64,000 bases of DNA from Ridgeia piscesae (Eukaryota; Annelida; Polychaeta; Sabellida; Siboglinidae). Every line of letters begins with the position of its first letter. Position 1 is the first letter of the stretch. The stretch lies in NCBI GenBank assembly GCA_025642075.2, contig JAODUO010000945.1:1-64000 (forward strand). Reading direction: 5' to 3'. Shown piece after piece: positions 12,300 through 24,862 of this stretch. The notes under the pieces are model-generated. The model was not told the DNA's origin and ran no database searches. It saw only the letters and a list, made by a program, of their open reading frames with translations. A program made the translations under genes and the position numbers.

Positions 12300-13390
12300 A
12301 CAACCACACACGAGAAACTGATGATTCCTTCAACAGACACAAATGCTGGTTGAAACTGTCTTTCAACAAGTTGTTCCAGATGTCAAAACCGAAAGTGAAA
12401 CTGATAGTCATCTGAAGAAGAAAGGTGAAGCTTGGCAGGAAGATCACATAAAAGTACACCTCCTTCAGAACTTACATTTGTTAAACATATCAAGTGGACA
12501 AAAGCCTTCTTGGAACACATCAAAGTCGACGACCCAAAAGATCACAACATCAAACATCAAACAGCGCCAAAAGATCAGAGCTGACTGCTGTGATGGTTTC
12601 CAGGCCATAACAATGACCAACAATAGAAAGTCACATGATCTGATGGTCACATGATCTGATTAATTACAGCCTGGAGAAGAATAGCTATGAATCCGTCAGA
12701 ATTATTTGCCATGTAAGACATTATTACCATTAGTTTGACAAATGTTCACCACACAAATGCATGCTGGTGACTGTCACATCACATTCACTCAAGATGATAT
12801 AGTCATGTTTTTATTAGCCACAGATGATTAATCTGCACAGGTTTGGCTTTCTAAGGCAATCTCTTAGACATCGACTAGATACGAATATTGAAAAAATATA
12901 ATCAATGCCATAAATGAACTGACACGATTTTTTTGAAATCATAATCAGATTTGTATTATGAGAAAATCTACAGCTATAAGCAATGAGGTGATGTTGTAGG
13001 TGGTGCTGTCTAGTGCTGTGGCAGCCCTTCACAGTTGAAACCAATTTGCTGCTCACTTTTAAAATATCCGTTACAGGCGTTATTTTACATTGTCCTCAGA
13101 ATGCACAGTTTCTGGATGAGGTGTACACACTGGTCACAGTTAGGGTTTGTTCACGTGTGTTAACCATATGAGTGAAATACATACAGCTTAGCTAAACAGC
13201 CTGTCTTAGCAGGCACCTGTCTACAAAGGACACTTTTGAAATATTTAAATTACTGAGTAGCATTAGCCATTACCTGTCCATTGGGGTAACCTGTCCCTAT
13301 TGGACAGACCGTGGAACCTGTCCATTCAGGACATCCATGGGACTGGACAACAAGAGCATAACTAAATGTTATATGACCACATGAATAATA
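12300..13390. other. Unique sequence, no gene seen
   Basis: Open frames of 61-103 residues occur on both strands. None shows a domain I recognise or convincing splice borders. Confidence 0.45.
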
Positions 13391-13399
13391 CCAAATTGT

Positions 13400-13790
13400 A
13401 TAGGATCAAATGTATATGAGCAAATGTTATGGTCAAATGTGTATGAGCAAATGTTATGGTCAAATGTGTATGAGCAAATGTTATGGTCAAATGTGTATGA
13501 GCAAATGTTACGGTCAAGTGTGTATGAGCAAATGTTACCTGCTGTATACCCATGTTTCTGTGACATGGAGGGTAGACAGATGTCACACGGTGAGACTTTG
13601 TGTGACCAAACATTATGTGATGTAACAAGGTGCAACCAAATGTTATATGGCAAATATTATGTGCCATAACCAACCATACATGGTTGAAATGTCACATTAC
13701 CAAATAGCGGATGATCAAATGTTATGTGACCAAATGCGTGTGACAAAATGTCACATGACTAAATGTATGACCAAATGTCCCCTGTGGGTT
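13400..13790. repeat. 27-bp tandem repeat with a degenerate flank
   Basis: From 13408 to about 13540 the unit atgtgtatgagcaaatgtta tggtcaa (27 bp) recurs about five times. To the right, up to about 13790, scattered ACCAAATGTTATGTGA and CAAATGTCACATGAC motifs look like older relatives of the same repeat. Confidence 0.85.
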
Positions 13791-13799
13791 TCTAAATCT

Positions 13800-14260
13800 A
13801 TGTATAAGACAAACAATCCAAGCCCCTCAATGCAACATGTCCTCCAGCTAGAGCAGTGACTGAAGCACCCAGAGTCACGGCTGAATCTACGACTGCAGAT
13901 TCATTTTTGTGGCTGCCTCTGCCTTGCAAAAGTGACATAAACCTAGGATTATAACGCGAGTGTCTTTACTAGGAATAGGTGGGAGATTGACCCACACAAG
14001 TTCACATCGACAACCAGACACGTGACCAATTCGGCAAAGGCCATTGATGGTCTGTGTCTGTGTGCATGAGACGACATGAAATATATTTAACAGGGAAGAG
14101 ACCACCCCTATGTTGTTTAGCATTGCAAATAGATACACCCACTGTATTAGAAACACATTCTGATCAAAATTCCTAGGGTGCAGATTGCTGTGTTATAACA
14201 GACTTGCTAAGTAAAATATATCCCTCATCTAAACTGGATATTTGTGATTTTGGGAGGACA
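13800..14260. other. Unique sequence, no gene seen
   Basis: No recognisable exon, RNA gene or repeat is seen in this segment. Confidence 0.4.
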
Positions 14261-14261
14261 G

Positions 14262-14995
14262 AAACACAGAAACAACATAACTTAAACGACAGAAAAACAT
14301 AACTTAAACGACACAGAAACAACATAACTTAAACGACACAGAAACAACATAACTTAACATACGAAACAACATAACTTAAACGACCAGAAACAACAAAAAA
14401 CGACACAGAAACAAATAACGTAAATACACAGCCATAGTTCACAGAAAAACATAACTTTAAACAAAACAGAAACAACATATTTTAACGAATGATACATATA
14501 AAACTGAACAAGTAACTTTAAACACACAGAAACAACATAACGTAAACGACACAGAAACAACATAACTTAAATGACACAGAAACAACATATCGTAAACAAC
14601 ACAGAAACAACATAACTTAAACAACACAGAAACAACATAACTTAAACAACACAGAAACAACATAACTTAAACAACACAGAAACAACATAACTTAAACAAC
14701 ACAGAAACAACATAACTTAAACAACACAGAAACAACAAAACAACACAGAAACAACATAACGTAAACAACACAGAAACAACATAACTTATACGACACAGAA
14801 ACAACATAACTTATACGACACAGAAACAACATAACTTAAACGACACAGAAACAACATAACTTAGACGACACAGAAACAACATAACTTAAACGACACAGAA
14901 ACAACATAACGTAAACAACACAGAAACAACATAACTTAAATGGCACAGAATCAACATAACTTAAACAACACAGAAACAACATAACTTAAACATGA
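14262..14995. repeat. 25-bp A-rich minisatellite, about 28 copies
   Basis: The unit is cacagaaacaacataactta aacaa (25 bp; for example phase 14641 to 14666). Variants are CGACACAG or CAACACAG and AACTTAAA, AACGTAAA or AACTTATA. The left third (14262-14520) is degenerate; the right is regular. Plus-strand purine/C bias makes the minus strand read as Cys/Val/Phe-rich pseudo-ORFs. Confidence 0.95.
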
Positions 14996-15469
14996 CCAGT
15001 GATAATTCCTGAAGTTTGATAACTGGTGACATTGTGATCTTTATTCGCACAAGATCACATCTTTTATGCCCCTCCACAAAGTAAAAAGATACCTCCAAGG
15101 AAGGCGTGGTATGTGCCATTGCCTGTTAATTCTTACATGTTTAGTTGTCAGAAGATTACTAAAGTAACTGATGTGCCACTACTGCCTCAAGTCTCCCGAA
15201 ACCCTTCACCTGTATATATAGTGTAGATTGTCAACACAACAGTGAGAAGGTTTACTGGTCAGGGAAATTTAACAACGACGTCAGCCACACCTGGCCAGGT
15301 AAATCTGCTGAGGTTGTCAGACGAAATGCAACATCCTAGTATCAGTATCATTAGAAATAGTTTGGCAAAAACCATGTTTAGAAATTTACACACAAAGTAT
15401 TGTTTTTACATATTTAATATGATATGAAACAAAGAAAGGGGCACTGGCATGTGGCCATTTGTAAAAAGA

Positions 15470-15670
15470 GTAAAAGTGGTGTATGTTCTTGTTTAAGTCA
15501 CTATTGGTGTATGTTCTTATTTTGAGTATTACTACTGGTGTATGTTCTTATTTTGAGTAATACTTATTGGTGTGTGTTTTTATTTTGAGTAATACTACTG
15601 GTCTATGTTCTTATTTGGAGTAATACTACTGGTCTATGTTCTTATTTGGAGTACTACTATTGGTACATAT
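15470..15670. repeat. About 31-bp tandem repeat, 6 degenerate copies
   Basis: Copies of a unit like TGGTGTATGTTCTTATTTTGAGTAATACTACT follow each other with substitutions (TGTATG or TCTATG; TTTTGAG or TTTGGAG). Confidence 0.88.
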
Positions 15671-16367
15671 GTCACTTGTATGTAATACTCATCTCATCTC
15701 ATATACAAGTCTCACATAATTCTTATTATTCTGGACTATTCAACAAAAACAAATCCTCATGAAAACATATATACACAACCATTTTCCTAATCTCCCAACT
15801 CCAACGAGCCGGGGAGTATTCAGCATCAATAAGTGCAAGACACAAATGACTGTGATAGTGCAGTGTCCCTGCAGGTGTGGATGTAACAACACATGAGACA
15901 GTGACTGCATCTGTCCAGACAACTGACCAGAGCAGGACAACGAGGTCATGTGCAGGGACCTTTACGTGCAGAACACCTGCGACAAAACCCAGCACACAAA
16001 CACACAAACACAACATGACATAAACAGACAAAACCACCATGACACATGACACATGACACATGACACATTGACTTGTCATCTCATCACTGAGCATCTGTCT
16101 GGGAGTCTGGCATTAACCAACCCGTCGTCTGACCGAGTCATGGCAGATTCACTCACAATGAACTAATTGCTGACAAATTGCACATCGCAGTTTTTTTCAT
16201 TCCTGTTTCTGAGAAAGCCTCACGTTTCGTAGTCACGTTTCTGCACACTGGGTTAATGACCAATGCCGATTTCTTTGTTACAGTTTTCAAAAGATTCTCC
16301 CTTTTATTCTCAACTGATCTGGAGAGTTGACTAGATTTAAGTCCTATTTCATTCTTTTGTGGCGTAC

Positions 16368-16394
16368 GCACATGCACACACACGCATGCATGCA

Positions 16395-16444
<50 letters not shown>
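16368..16444. repeat. (CA)n microsatellite with CATG/CGCG segment
   Basis: A CATGCATGCATGCGCGCGC stretch runs into about 20 CA dinucleotides. Alternating purine-pyrimidine throughout, including CG steps, makes it a Z-DNA candidate. Confidence 0.95.
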
Positions 16445-16446
<2 letters not shown>

Positions 16447-17290
16447 AACCTGATTACAGTTAGGTTATCATGTCATAAAACATTTCTGATAGACAGACCA
16501 ATTTTATGTTATTGAGTACCTGTCATAACTGATACTGCCAGAGTCCTGTATCCTACGGCAATCTTGACTAAGTATATATTAATATGACAAACAGACACAA
16601 ACTCAATTGGAGACATCTAGATTTTACCAGAATCACTCGCACTAAGATACACAAGACAGGTTAATGACATGTTGACCCTGAAATCCTTTGGACTATAATT
16701 ATAGTGAGTTAGTAATTATTTGGTGTATCATATTCATTGCTGGGTCTCTTATCCCTGTAATCACCTAATTGATATTTTCTCTGGTTTAACTCACATGAGA
16801 TAACCAGAAACACAGCCAAACTGTGTGAAAATAACAGACACTATCAATAAAGTGTATGATTTAGGCAATGGCCGCCAAAGGGAAAAATCAACTGTGCTCT
16901 GTGGCCTCGTGTCCTCAGATCTACTAAAAGTACAGGCAGAAACAGGCAAAATTTCAACATTTTTGGGGGGGTCCTGAGATGCTCTTAAAAACACTAGTGG
17001 ACAACAAATTTCTTGTGCACACTGAAGATACCCTGAGATAAATCTAGAAAAAAATAGAGGAAATGCATTAGAAAAGTATTTGAAAACCTCAAATATACCA
17101 GTAACATTTAGGCCCTAAGGACTCTATGAGGCTTAAAAATGTGTCAATCACATTTATATTGCATGTGTATAGTGTCAATACCGTAAGAAACATTTCTGCC
17201 AAATTTGAAAAACATTTGACCTTCGGCCCAAAGGACTAAAAATGCAGATGTTTGCAAATTTAAATAAATGTAAATACGTACAATACAGGA
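16445..17290. other. Unique sequence, no gene seen
   Basis: No exon or RNA gene is recognised. Similar phrases GGCCCTAAGGACT, GGCCCAAAGGACT and GGCCCAAAGGACTAAAAA recur at about 17111, 17226 and 17611, which suggests a dispersed diverged repeat around the TA tract. Confidence 0.4.
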
Positions 17291-17299
17291 TAATGTATT

Positions 17300-17400
17300 A
17301 ATATATATATATATATAAATATATATTATGTGCATATATACATATATATATAATGTTATATATATATATATATACATATATATATTCGCGGCGCCATGAT

Positions 17401-17456
<56 letters not shown>
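17300..17456. repeat. (TA)n microsatellite
   Basis: Two TA tracts are separated by a short unique segment that includes TTCGCGGCGCCATGA near 17385. The second tract is pure for more than 50 bases. Confidence 0.95.
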
Positions 17457-17459
<3 letters not shown>

Positions 17460-17460
<1 letters not shown>

Positions 17461-18095
17461 CTTGGTACGCCTACTCATACGAATCAATAAAATAAAATCT
17501 TGTGCATAGTGTATCTACGAAACATCTATGCAAACTTTAAAAAATAGATCTTCAACAGATTCTGAGACATAAGAGCTAACGACAGATGCAGAGTGCTGCC
17601 ATAAAGTCCACCGGCCCAAAGGACTAAAAACACCAGTTGAACTTACTTAGTTTTTACAGGAAACATAACTTCAGTGTTCCATGTACGCTCTTTGTGATGT
17701 TATTTGTCATAACAGGAAACACAGATGTTGTGAATGAGTACACCAGAAGCAACTTGACTGAGTTATGACACCTTAGCACCATTATTCAGAGTGACATCTT
17801 CTCTACAGATCACCCTGTGACGCTTCCTCTTAACCCACCAGGTTGTTATTGTTAGTAGAAGACACTCGGCACAGACATAGTTCCTGATGCCATTAACCGG
17901 CAATATTACTTCATAAATCAATACTTTCCATTGACTGCTCTGGTTACCACCATCTTGCAAGAACAGAAAGTGAAAGCACTTGGTAGCAAGAGGCACTGGC
18001 AGACAGACTGACACGTGCCATTATCGTGCTAATGGTGAAATGATCATTTATCTAAATTGTTGACCACGAGTCGCAGTACAAGAGAATGAAGATCA
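17460..18095. other. Unique sequence, no gene seen
   Basis: An 83-codon minus-strand frame lies at 17763-18014 but shows no family resemblance. No RNA gene is seen. Confidence 0.4.
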
Positions 18096-18109
18096 GGAAA
18101 TGAGCAAAT

Positions 18110-18190
18110 GATGGCACACTGCCTTCTATACTAGCGTGACGGGGGGAAATGAACAGTCTGCCTTCTACACTAGCGTGACTGGGGGCTGAT
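18110..18190. repeat. Tandem duplication of a 42-bp segment
   Basis: CTGCCTTCTATACTAGCGTG ACGGGGG and CTGCCTTCTACACTAGCGTG ACTGGGGG are consecutive near-identical copies starting at about 18120 and 18160. Confidence 0.85.
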
Positions 18191-18349
18191 TTGTATGTGC
18201 AAAACAGGAAGACGTGATTACCCATACGGGACTAAAACTAGCTACAAACCTGAAATTCCGATACCCCACAGAGTGGCATGATGATGGCCTTCATGTCACA
18301 CATGGACAGATGACGTACTAGGACAGGAATAAACATGTGACATGAAATA

Positions 18350-19110
18350 GATTCAATCTTAGTACAGGTGTCATATAGAATATTGACCCCATAGAAAATG
18401 GACCCGGGTACATAATCTATAGGGGTACATTTTATATATGTGTTATATAGAATACGGACCTTCATATAAATTGGACCTGGTCCATATTCTATGGGGTCCA
18501 TATATTCTATATGTGCCATATAATATGGACCCCCCATAGAAAATGGACCCTGGGTTGTGTTGTTGATGTCATTTATTTTTTATGTAACTTAGAAACTGAG
18601 CCATACCTGTGATTCCAATGGAGTTGAAATTTAGCCATCTCTTACAAACTCGTAGTAGTTTGTGTGAGCACTGTTGAAAGGGAGACTGGTCCATTCAAAG
18701 TTTCAAAACATGAACTGGTCTTACATGAAAAATTAACACAATTTTTTTTCCCAATGTATTGTATTTTGTTGAGATGACAATAAATGAATGAATGAGTAAA
18801 TAGTACCCTTAGTTATATTTATTCAACCATCCCATAATACGGAACAATTAACACACTTAACAGTTGATAGGATACACAGTATTCACAGTCAAAGATGACA
18901 TTTTAATGGCAACGGTGGCTAAAATGTAAAAATAATAAAAACTGTTTTTACAAAAGTGCTATCAATGATGGCTGTGATATTCTAGTTACAATCTATGAAC
19001 TGCATTATACTATTTTACCAAATAGTTTAGTTTTTTAACAGGGGGATCTAAATTCTATAATAGAATATGGATCCCAGGTCCATTTTCTATGGGTTCCATA
19101 CTCTATCATG
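18350..19110. repeat. Repeats and inverted repeats built on a CCCATAGAAAATGGACC motif
   Basis: Between 18365 and 18545 several direct and inverted copies of CCCATAGAAAATGGACCC and ATATAGAATATGGACC occur. The inverted copy AGGTCCATTTTCTATGGG lies at about 19075, next to TAGAATATGGATCC. The 0.5 kb between them is unique AT-rich DNA. This is consistent with a decayed foldback element or a palindromic dispersed repeat. No transposase frame is present. Confidence 0.65.
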
Positions 19111-19880
19111 CATTGCCTGGCCCGTCTGTTATTAGCAGTATATTTGTAATCATTAATCCGGCAGGTGTTTTTGGTGTATGGAAATTGTGTTATATGTATT
19201 TTTTATCTGTTTTCAGCCTAGGCTTTTTTTTTATTTTCTTGCACTTTGATTCTTTGCAGGCAGGTTTTGAGTTTGATGACATTATAAACATGAAAGTCAT
19301 TAGCAGCCTCAGTGTCATTCCTATCAAATAAGAGTCGAATTACCTTTCAGGGTCTATTATTAAACGCACCAGGAGTTCTGTTTGATGTCATAAAATGACG
19401 CAGGCAGTATTAAAACCTCCGTTGAATGTAATAATAGACTTCGAAAGGTAACGCAACTTTATCCAGCGTTAATTATATTATATAGAACCTAATTATCACA
19501 CTGCGCATAAAACGATGCGTCATACTGACAGTTTAATGGTTTTAATTTGGGCTACACCGTGAACCGTATTGCTTTAATAGTGTCATCTCGTTTTATGTCA
19601 GACAAGCATTGATTTTGACAGAATCGTTTTCTTACAGAATTGCGTAGATTGCCGTCACGCAGAAAGAGCCACTTCATTAATAATGAGTGGAGCTGGCTTT
19701 CTTCTGTCCAGATCTAATTTCTTAATAATGATAATGTGAATTGTTTTAAATGCCATTTCCAATAAAATGCACGAAACATTGTACAGCTGTACAGTCAAAT
19801 ATAGCATAAACATGTGCATGCTGCAGCAGAGTGTAAAGTGAGCAAAGACAAATCATGATAATTATAAGAACGCTAAATAA
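19110..19880. other. Unique sequence, no gene seen
   Basis: One 80-codon plus-strand frame (19089-19331) is hydrophobic and unrecognised. Nothing else stands out. Confidence 0.4.
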
Positions 19881-19885
19881 GATTT

Positions 19886-20290
<405 letters not shown>

Positions 20291-20910
20291 TAGAAACGTA
20301 ATATAACATCTGAGTTTAGAAGTAAAAACTCCCAAAAAGTGCAATATCAGTCAAACTTACTCAGTGAATTCTTAATAAGTGATGGATCCACAAATCTAAG
20401 TGATTACTGATTAATTGCACTGTCTTGATGGTGGATAGACTGGATACGAGATTGCTGCCATTCTGAAGTCTTTCTTATGTGAAATGTCTGGGGGTTGGGG
20501 GGCATTTCCAAGCCAAAGTGTAGCGACCAGATCATGTAGAAACAGTGAAACAATACAGGCAGTTGCAGAAATAAGATTTTATAATGGATTTATTTTGGAT
20601 GGCACGTCACATTGTGTGACAGGTGCTCCCTGTCTCTGACCACTGTGTCCAGTCCACTCACTTTTGACCACTCTCTGATGACCAGTCCCTTCACCTGCTG
20701 TCCTTAAGTGCTACTTAAACCATGTAGTAGTTACTGGCATTCGTTTGGGTTGCAGGTGACAAGGGGAGGTGTGACCTTGACCTCTGCACTCTACTCTCTA
20801 CACTCACATAGTAGTAATAAACTTCAACAAACTCAGGTTGACAGTTGACATCACCGTGACAACAAGAATGTGGACAGACATGCACATGCATGTCTACAGT
20901 GTGTAAGTTC
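20291..20910. other. Unique sequence, no gene seen
   Basis: No exon or RNA gene is recognised. A short degenerate repeat of GACCAGTCCCTTCA/GACCACTCTCTGATGACC type lies at 20630-20700. Confidence 0.4.
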
Positions 20911-20914
20911 AGAC

Positions 20915-20990
20915 ACATTGGCACACACAGGTACACAGACACACTGGCACACAGGTACACAGACACACTGGCACACAGGTACACATATGC
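20915..20990. repeat. ACACAGGTACACAGACACACTGGC tandem repeat, 3 copies
   Basis: Three near-identical units of about 24 bp precede the TA tract. Confidence 0.85.
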
Positions 20991-21029
20991 ATACACACAG
21001 AATACATTCTGCACATGTTATCAATCTTA

Positions 21030-21056
21030 CCAATATATATATATATATATATATAT

Positions 21057-21106
<50 letters not shown>

Positions 21107-21167
21107 CCATGTATATATATTATACATATACATATATATAATATATATATATCTAGAATATATATAT

Positions 21168-21216
<49 letters not shown>

Positions 21217-21300
21217 TATATATATATATATATATACCTGGTATATATATATATACAGCACTGTATATATATATTATATATATAATATAATATATATACC

Positions 21301-21351
<51 letters not shown>

Positions 21352-21362
21352 TATATATGTCA
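21030..21362. repeat. (TA)n compound microsatellite
   Basis: TA runs are broken by GTACATGTA, ACCTGGTA, AGGTATA and GTGTGTG segments. Tyr-Ile open frames here are artefacts. Confidence 0.95.
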
Positions 21363-21399
21363 CACACATGTACACTATGTGCTATAATTATAGTCATGT

Positions 21400-22760
21400 C
21401 CCTGTCTTCTGTCTTGCCCTACAGCACATTGACACTAGTGATGACCAACTACGCCATATTGACCATGAGCCGCAGGCCAGACGGAGGAGACCAGCACCTC
21501 AATGGCAGCTGGCCCCGTTAAGACTGGAAAAACAATGACCAACAACAACAGCATAGCTCTTGATAACATCTGTCTTGTGTGACTCTCACACATTCACACT
21601 GGCTTCTTTGAATGACTGCACAAGTCAGTGTAGGAGACAATGTTTCTGTGGGAGCTTGCACAGCTGCCTGGTTTAAAGCTTCCCAATCATTTCATTTGCC
21701 TATCGCCAATCCTTTTCTTTCATGTCCAGTCGCGTTCTATATAAATAGGTCAAGTAATAAGCGCAGTTTGCTTATTAAAAGAACTATTAATTATTCTTTT
21801 ATCGTAAAAAAAACAATCAGCGTTACACCGGGTAGCAGACGAAAACCAATTGCGTTGGCAACAGCTGGCGCCATTTGTTTAAACTGGGCAGTCACGTGCA
21901 GAATCCGAGATCAGCCATCTAGGCACACCGATCGATCATGTGAGATTTTCAAGCTACAGTTTTTTCCGGATGTCACGATAACTCAGATGTGTAGTTCAAC
22001 AATTCGCTACCGAAGCTTTTAATTTTTTCTGAGTTTTCTGTTTATTTCATAAAAACGAAGGCACATATATGCATAAACGAATTAGCATGTCACAGGGGAT
22101 ACTTCGTAGGTTTGCTTTTTCGTGAAATTACTCTCAAACGCGAGGAGCAAAAGTAATCGAACTGATAATGGATTTTTAAGCCCACTACGTTCCTGGGGCA
22201 TTAAACATCCCAGCACGATCCACACAGACCCTCACTGGGCTGTTGTCAGATGTCGAAAGATCGCGCCACAAGTGGTCGCCGATTCTCTCTCACCTTTTAC
22301 TGTATTCAGTTCATCAGAGTCGCAGATGTCACCAAAGTCACTGAGGTCCATCTATTTGCCCCATGTCGAGCTCTCTAATGTTCTTCAGTTATCAATCATT
22401 GTGTTTCAGCATGTCTGGTCTGAAGTGTGTTACTCTGACAACTAAACTGTCAGCCTGTGTTGTTTTTGTTTCAGTGCATCTATAATTGAGGCACTGAGCC
22501 TGTACTACAGGATCGACCTGGTGGACGGGGACAGGAGAAGTCAACAGCCACGTGTACATAAACAATGTGTGGTCAGACCCAGGGTTATTCACCTGGCGCT
22601 GGCAGAAACCACCACTCATGCCAGATGGATCGCTGTCTGTCCCTTGCTCACTGCCACCAAGTCACAAGGTCAGTGCGTGGAAACCTCTTTCTTTCCGGGA
22701 TTGTCAGCTGGCAGAAGAATGGCTTTAACAGTTAGCCAGTTGACAGTCGGTTGATATTTT
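21400..22760. other. Non-repetitive segment with unassigned exon-like stretches
   Basis: Two acceptor-bounded open stretches occur. One follows CTTGCCCTACAG at 21424 and stays open to about 21530. The other follows TTTGTTTCAG at 22474 and stays open in one plus frame to 22751. A 136-codon plus frame spans 21612-22022. In each case more than one frame is open and none resembles a protein I know, so I do not call a gene. The segment between 21660 and 22380 has more CpG than its surroundings, which could mark a promoter or an exon. Confidence 0.25.
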
Positions 22761-22845
22761 TGAAAAATTCCGTCTCTCCTTGCAAAAGTACAATAACTTA
22801 TCCTTTGACTGCCAAGAATTCTAACTCAGGCTAAAAACTACCGGT

Positions 22846-23175
22846 AGTAGTAGCACAGTGATTCAGGGGTAGAACTTTGCATTCTCGACTAACGAGAACT
22901 CGTGTTCGAATCCTGTGCTGCCATGTAAAAACGTGGGCAAGTTTTTTCATTGCTCCAGTTCACTCAGCTGTATGAATGAGTACCAGGCTATAGACAATGG
23001 TGGATATTTGTGTAAGATTAGTCTTTGTGCATTAAGTGCAGCATGGTTGGATGCTTCCCAGAGAAGCTGAGACGGTGTTTGATTGAACAGGCCTGCCAGA
23101 AAGTAAAATGTAAAGTACTTTGAGTAATCCTGGTGATTGGATATTGTGCAATATACGAACTTAAACTTTACTACG
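22846..23175 (+). mobile_element. tRNA-derived SINE, about 330 bp
   Basis: The head reads AGCACAGTGATTCAGGGGTAG with a B box TGTTCGAATCC at about 22909. AGCACAG and CTGTGCT can pair like an acceptor stem. The body (GTGGGCAAGTTTTTTCATTGCTCCAGTTCACTCAGCTGTATGAATGAG region) and tail (GATATTGTGCAATATACGAACTTAAACTTTA region) match, at roughly 75-80% by eye, the copy at 24521-24862 on the other strand. Pol III transcription from internal A and B boxes is typical of the class. No protein is encoded. Confidence 0.85.
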
Positions 23176-23719
23176 TGGATACATATATGTGTCCTGGTGA
23201 TACTGACACACACCGCCAGTGTCACACTTGTGCTGCCACCTAGCAGCGATCCAGTGTCGACATGTCACTACTTTAGTCATCTTCTACATAGGGGTCAAAC
23301 CAGGAAGAGGACCATCAGCCTTCAGCACACTCCCCCCGCTAGGTACACCCGTAATATGAACTTCTGTTACGAAGTTTATTCAGCAACATTATATACATGC
23401 ACATAACTGTGTGAAGATGCAAAAGCAACTAAAGCAGATGCCCATATAATACCGAGAGGGACACACGTATTTCCAATGTGGTCCTCAAATAAATTATATT
23501 TGAATTAAAAATAACAATAAATAAATAAAAAGCAATAAAAATGGAACTAGTTTAAAATACAAATAAATAAAATGGTATCAATAAGTTGGTAGGCCAAGAT
23601 AAAAGTACTCTATAAAACGGACCTAAATATGATGATACATAGTAAGATTAACTTATTAAAAATAATATTAAGACGCAAACTTACATGTTCAAATAAGCCA
23701 CAGTCTAGACACACCTCAC
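23176..23719. other. Unique AT-rich sequence, no gene seen
   Basis: A-rich tract with AATAAATAAA motifs at 23510-23570. No exon is recognised. Confidence 0.4.
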
Positions 23720-23862
23720 TCCTGGCTGATTTGGAAAGTGTTCAGCCACCCGACAATTATTGCACAACTGTTAATTCACATACATCCACCACTGTCTAGA
23801 ACTTATTCATAAGCTGGGTGAACTAAAATGCAGTGGCACGGTGAAAAAGACTATACGTACAT
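23720..23862 (-). mobile_element. Diverged fragment of the same SINE
   Basis: On the plus strand, segments such as TTCAGCCACCCGACAATTATTGCACAA, CCACCACTGTCTAG and CTGGGTGAACT align with the reverse complement of the SINE body. It lacks the tRNA head and is heavily mutated. Confidence 0.6.
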
Positions 23863-23867
23863 ATCAG

Positions 23868-24022
23868 ACCTTTAGTCTTTGTGTATAATTATAGCATGGC
23901 TGAATACTTCCTGGAGACAAGATGGTGTTTGATTGAATAGGTGTGCAGGGATTAAAGTGTAAAATGCCCTGAGCAATCCCGAGGGCTGTACACTGCATGT
24001 GCCACACAAGAGCTTAAGACAA
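23868..24022 (+). mobile_element. 3' half of the same SINE
   Basis: AGTCTTTGTGTATAATTATAGCATGGCTGAAT, GATGGTGTTTGATTGAATAGG and CCCTGAGCAATCCC match the distal body and tail of the full copy at 22846. The 5' head is missing. It lies back-to-back with the minus-strand fragment just upstream. Confidence 0.7.
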
Positions 24023-24520
24023 GGTGGACCAAACAAAATATCCCACGCTTTGAAGCGCACATTAAAGACAACTGGTACCTTGTGTTGTCACCAGGGGATT
24101 GGCACCGTTTCTACACACTCCCACCATCAGTCCATGTGTATTACTACTTTGGTAAAGTTAACTACACTCCCCCAATATCAAGGCCAAGATAAACATTGAG
24201 ATTAAGTCCCTGTCCCAGACACTGATGGGAGGCGCCCATTAACTCTAATCCCATAATCCAGTAAATACACATCAGTTCACACCAACTATGTTCCAGAGCT
24301 GCACCATGAGTGACCTGTTCTCACCCATGGTGGGGGAGGCATAGGTCAAAAGGTCAATGTCACATTGTTTTTCCAGTCAGTTTCTTGAAAGGTGAATATG
24401 TCTAAAAATAGTAACTAAATGGAAGAATGCTGATGGGATCACCTGAGACTTCAGTGCAGAGACAGTCTATCACAAGGGGAGACTGTGCAATGAAGAAGAT
24501 AAGCAAGATAATAAAAATGG

Positions 24521-24862
24521 TAAAGGTAAGTTCTTATATAGCGCAGTGCCCAATCTTCATGACTGCTCAAAGCGCTTTTTACACTGTACTCCCTGACAGA
24601 CCTGTTCAATCGAACACCATTTTGGCTTCTCTGGGGAGCATTCAGCCAAGCTGTAATTAATGCACAAAGACTATACGTACACAAATATTCACCACTGTCT
24701 ATAGGCAGGTACTCATTCACACAGCTGAGTGAACTGGAGCAATGGAGCAATGTATAGTGAAAAAACTTGCCCACTTTTTCACACTGTAGCACAGGATTCG
24801 AACCCACGTCCTCTTAATCGAGAGTCCGAAGCTCTCCCCCTGAGCCACTGCACTACGACCTA
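24521..24862 (-). mobile_element. tRNA-derived SINE, full-length copy
   Basis: Read on the minus strand, it starts with GTCGTAGTGCAGTGGCTCAGGGG (A box) and has B box GGGTTCGAATCC at about 24797. The body follows (GTGGGCAAGTTTTTTCACTATACATTGCTCC region) and the tail ends GCGCTATATAAGAACTTACCTTTACC. It is the best-preserved copy of the family and defines its limits. Confidence 0.87.

Noticed and set aside
22851..22930. A functional tRNA gene
   Set aside because: The A and B boxes and acceptor pairing are present, but the T stem does not pair well. The segment continues into a SINE body shared with other copies.
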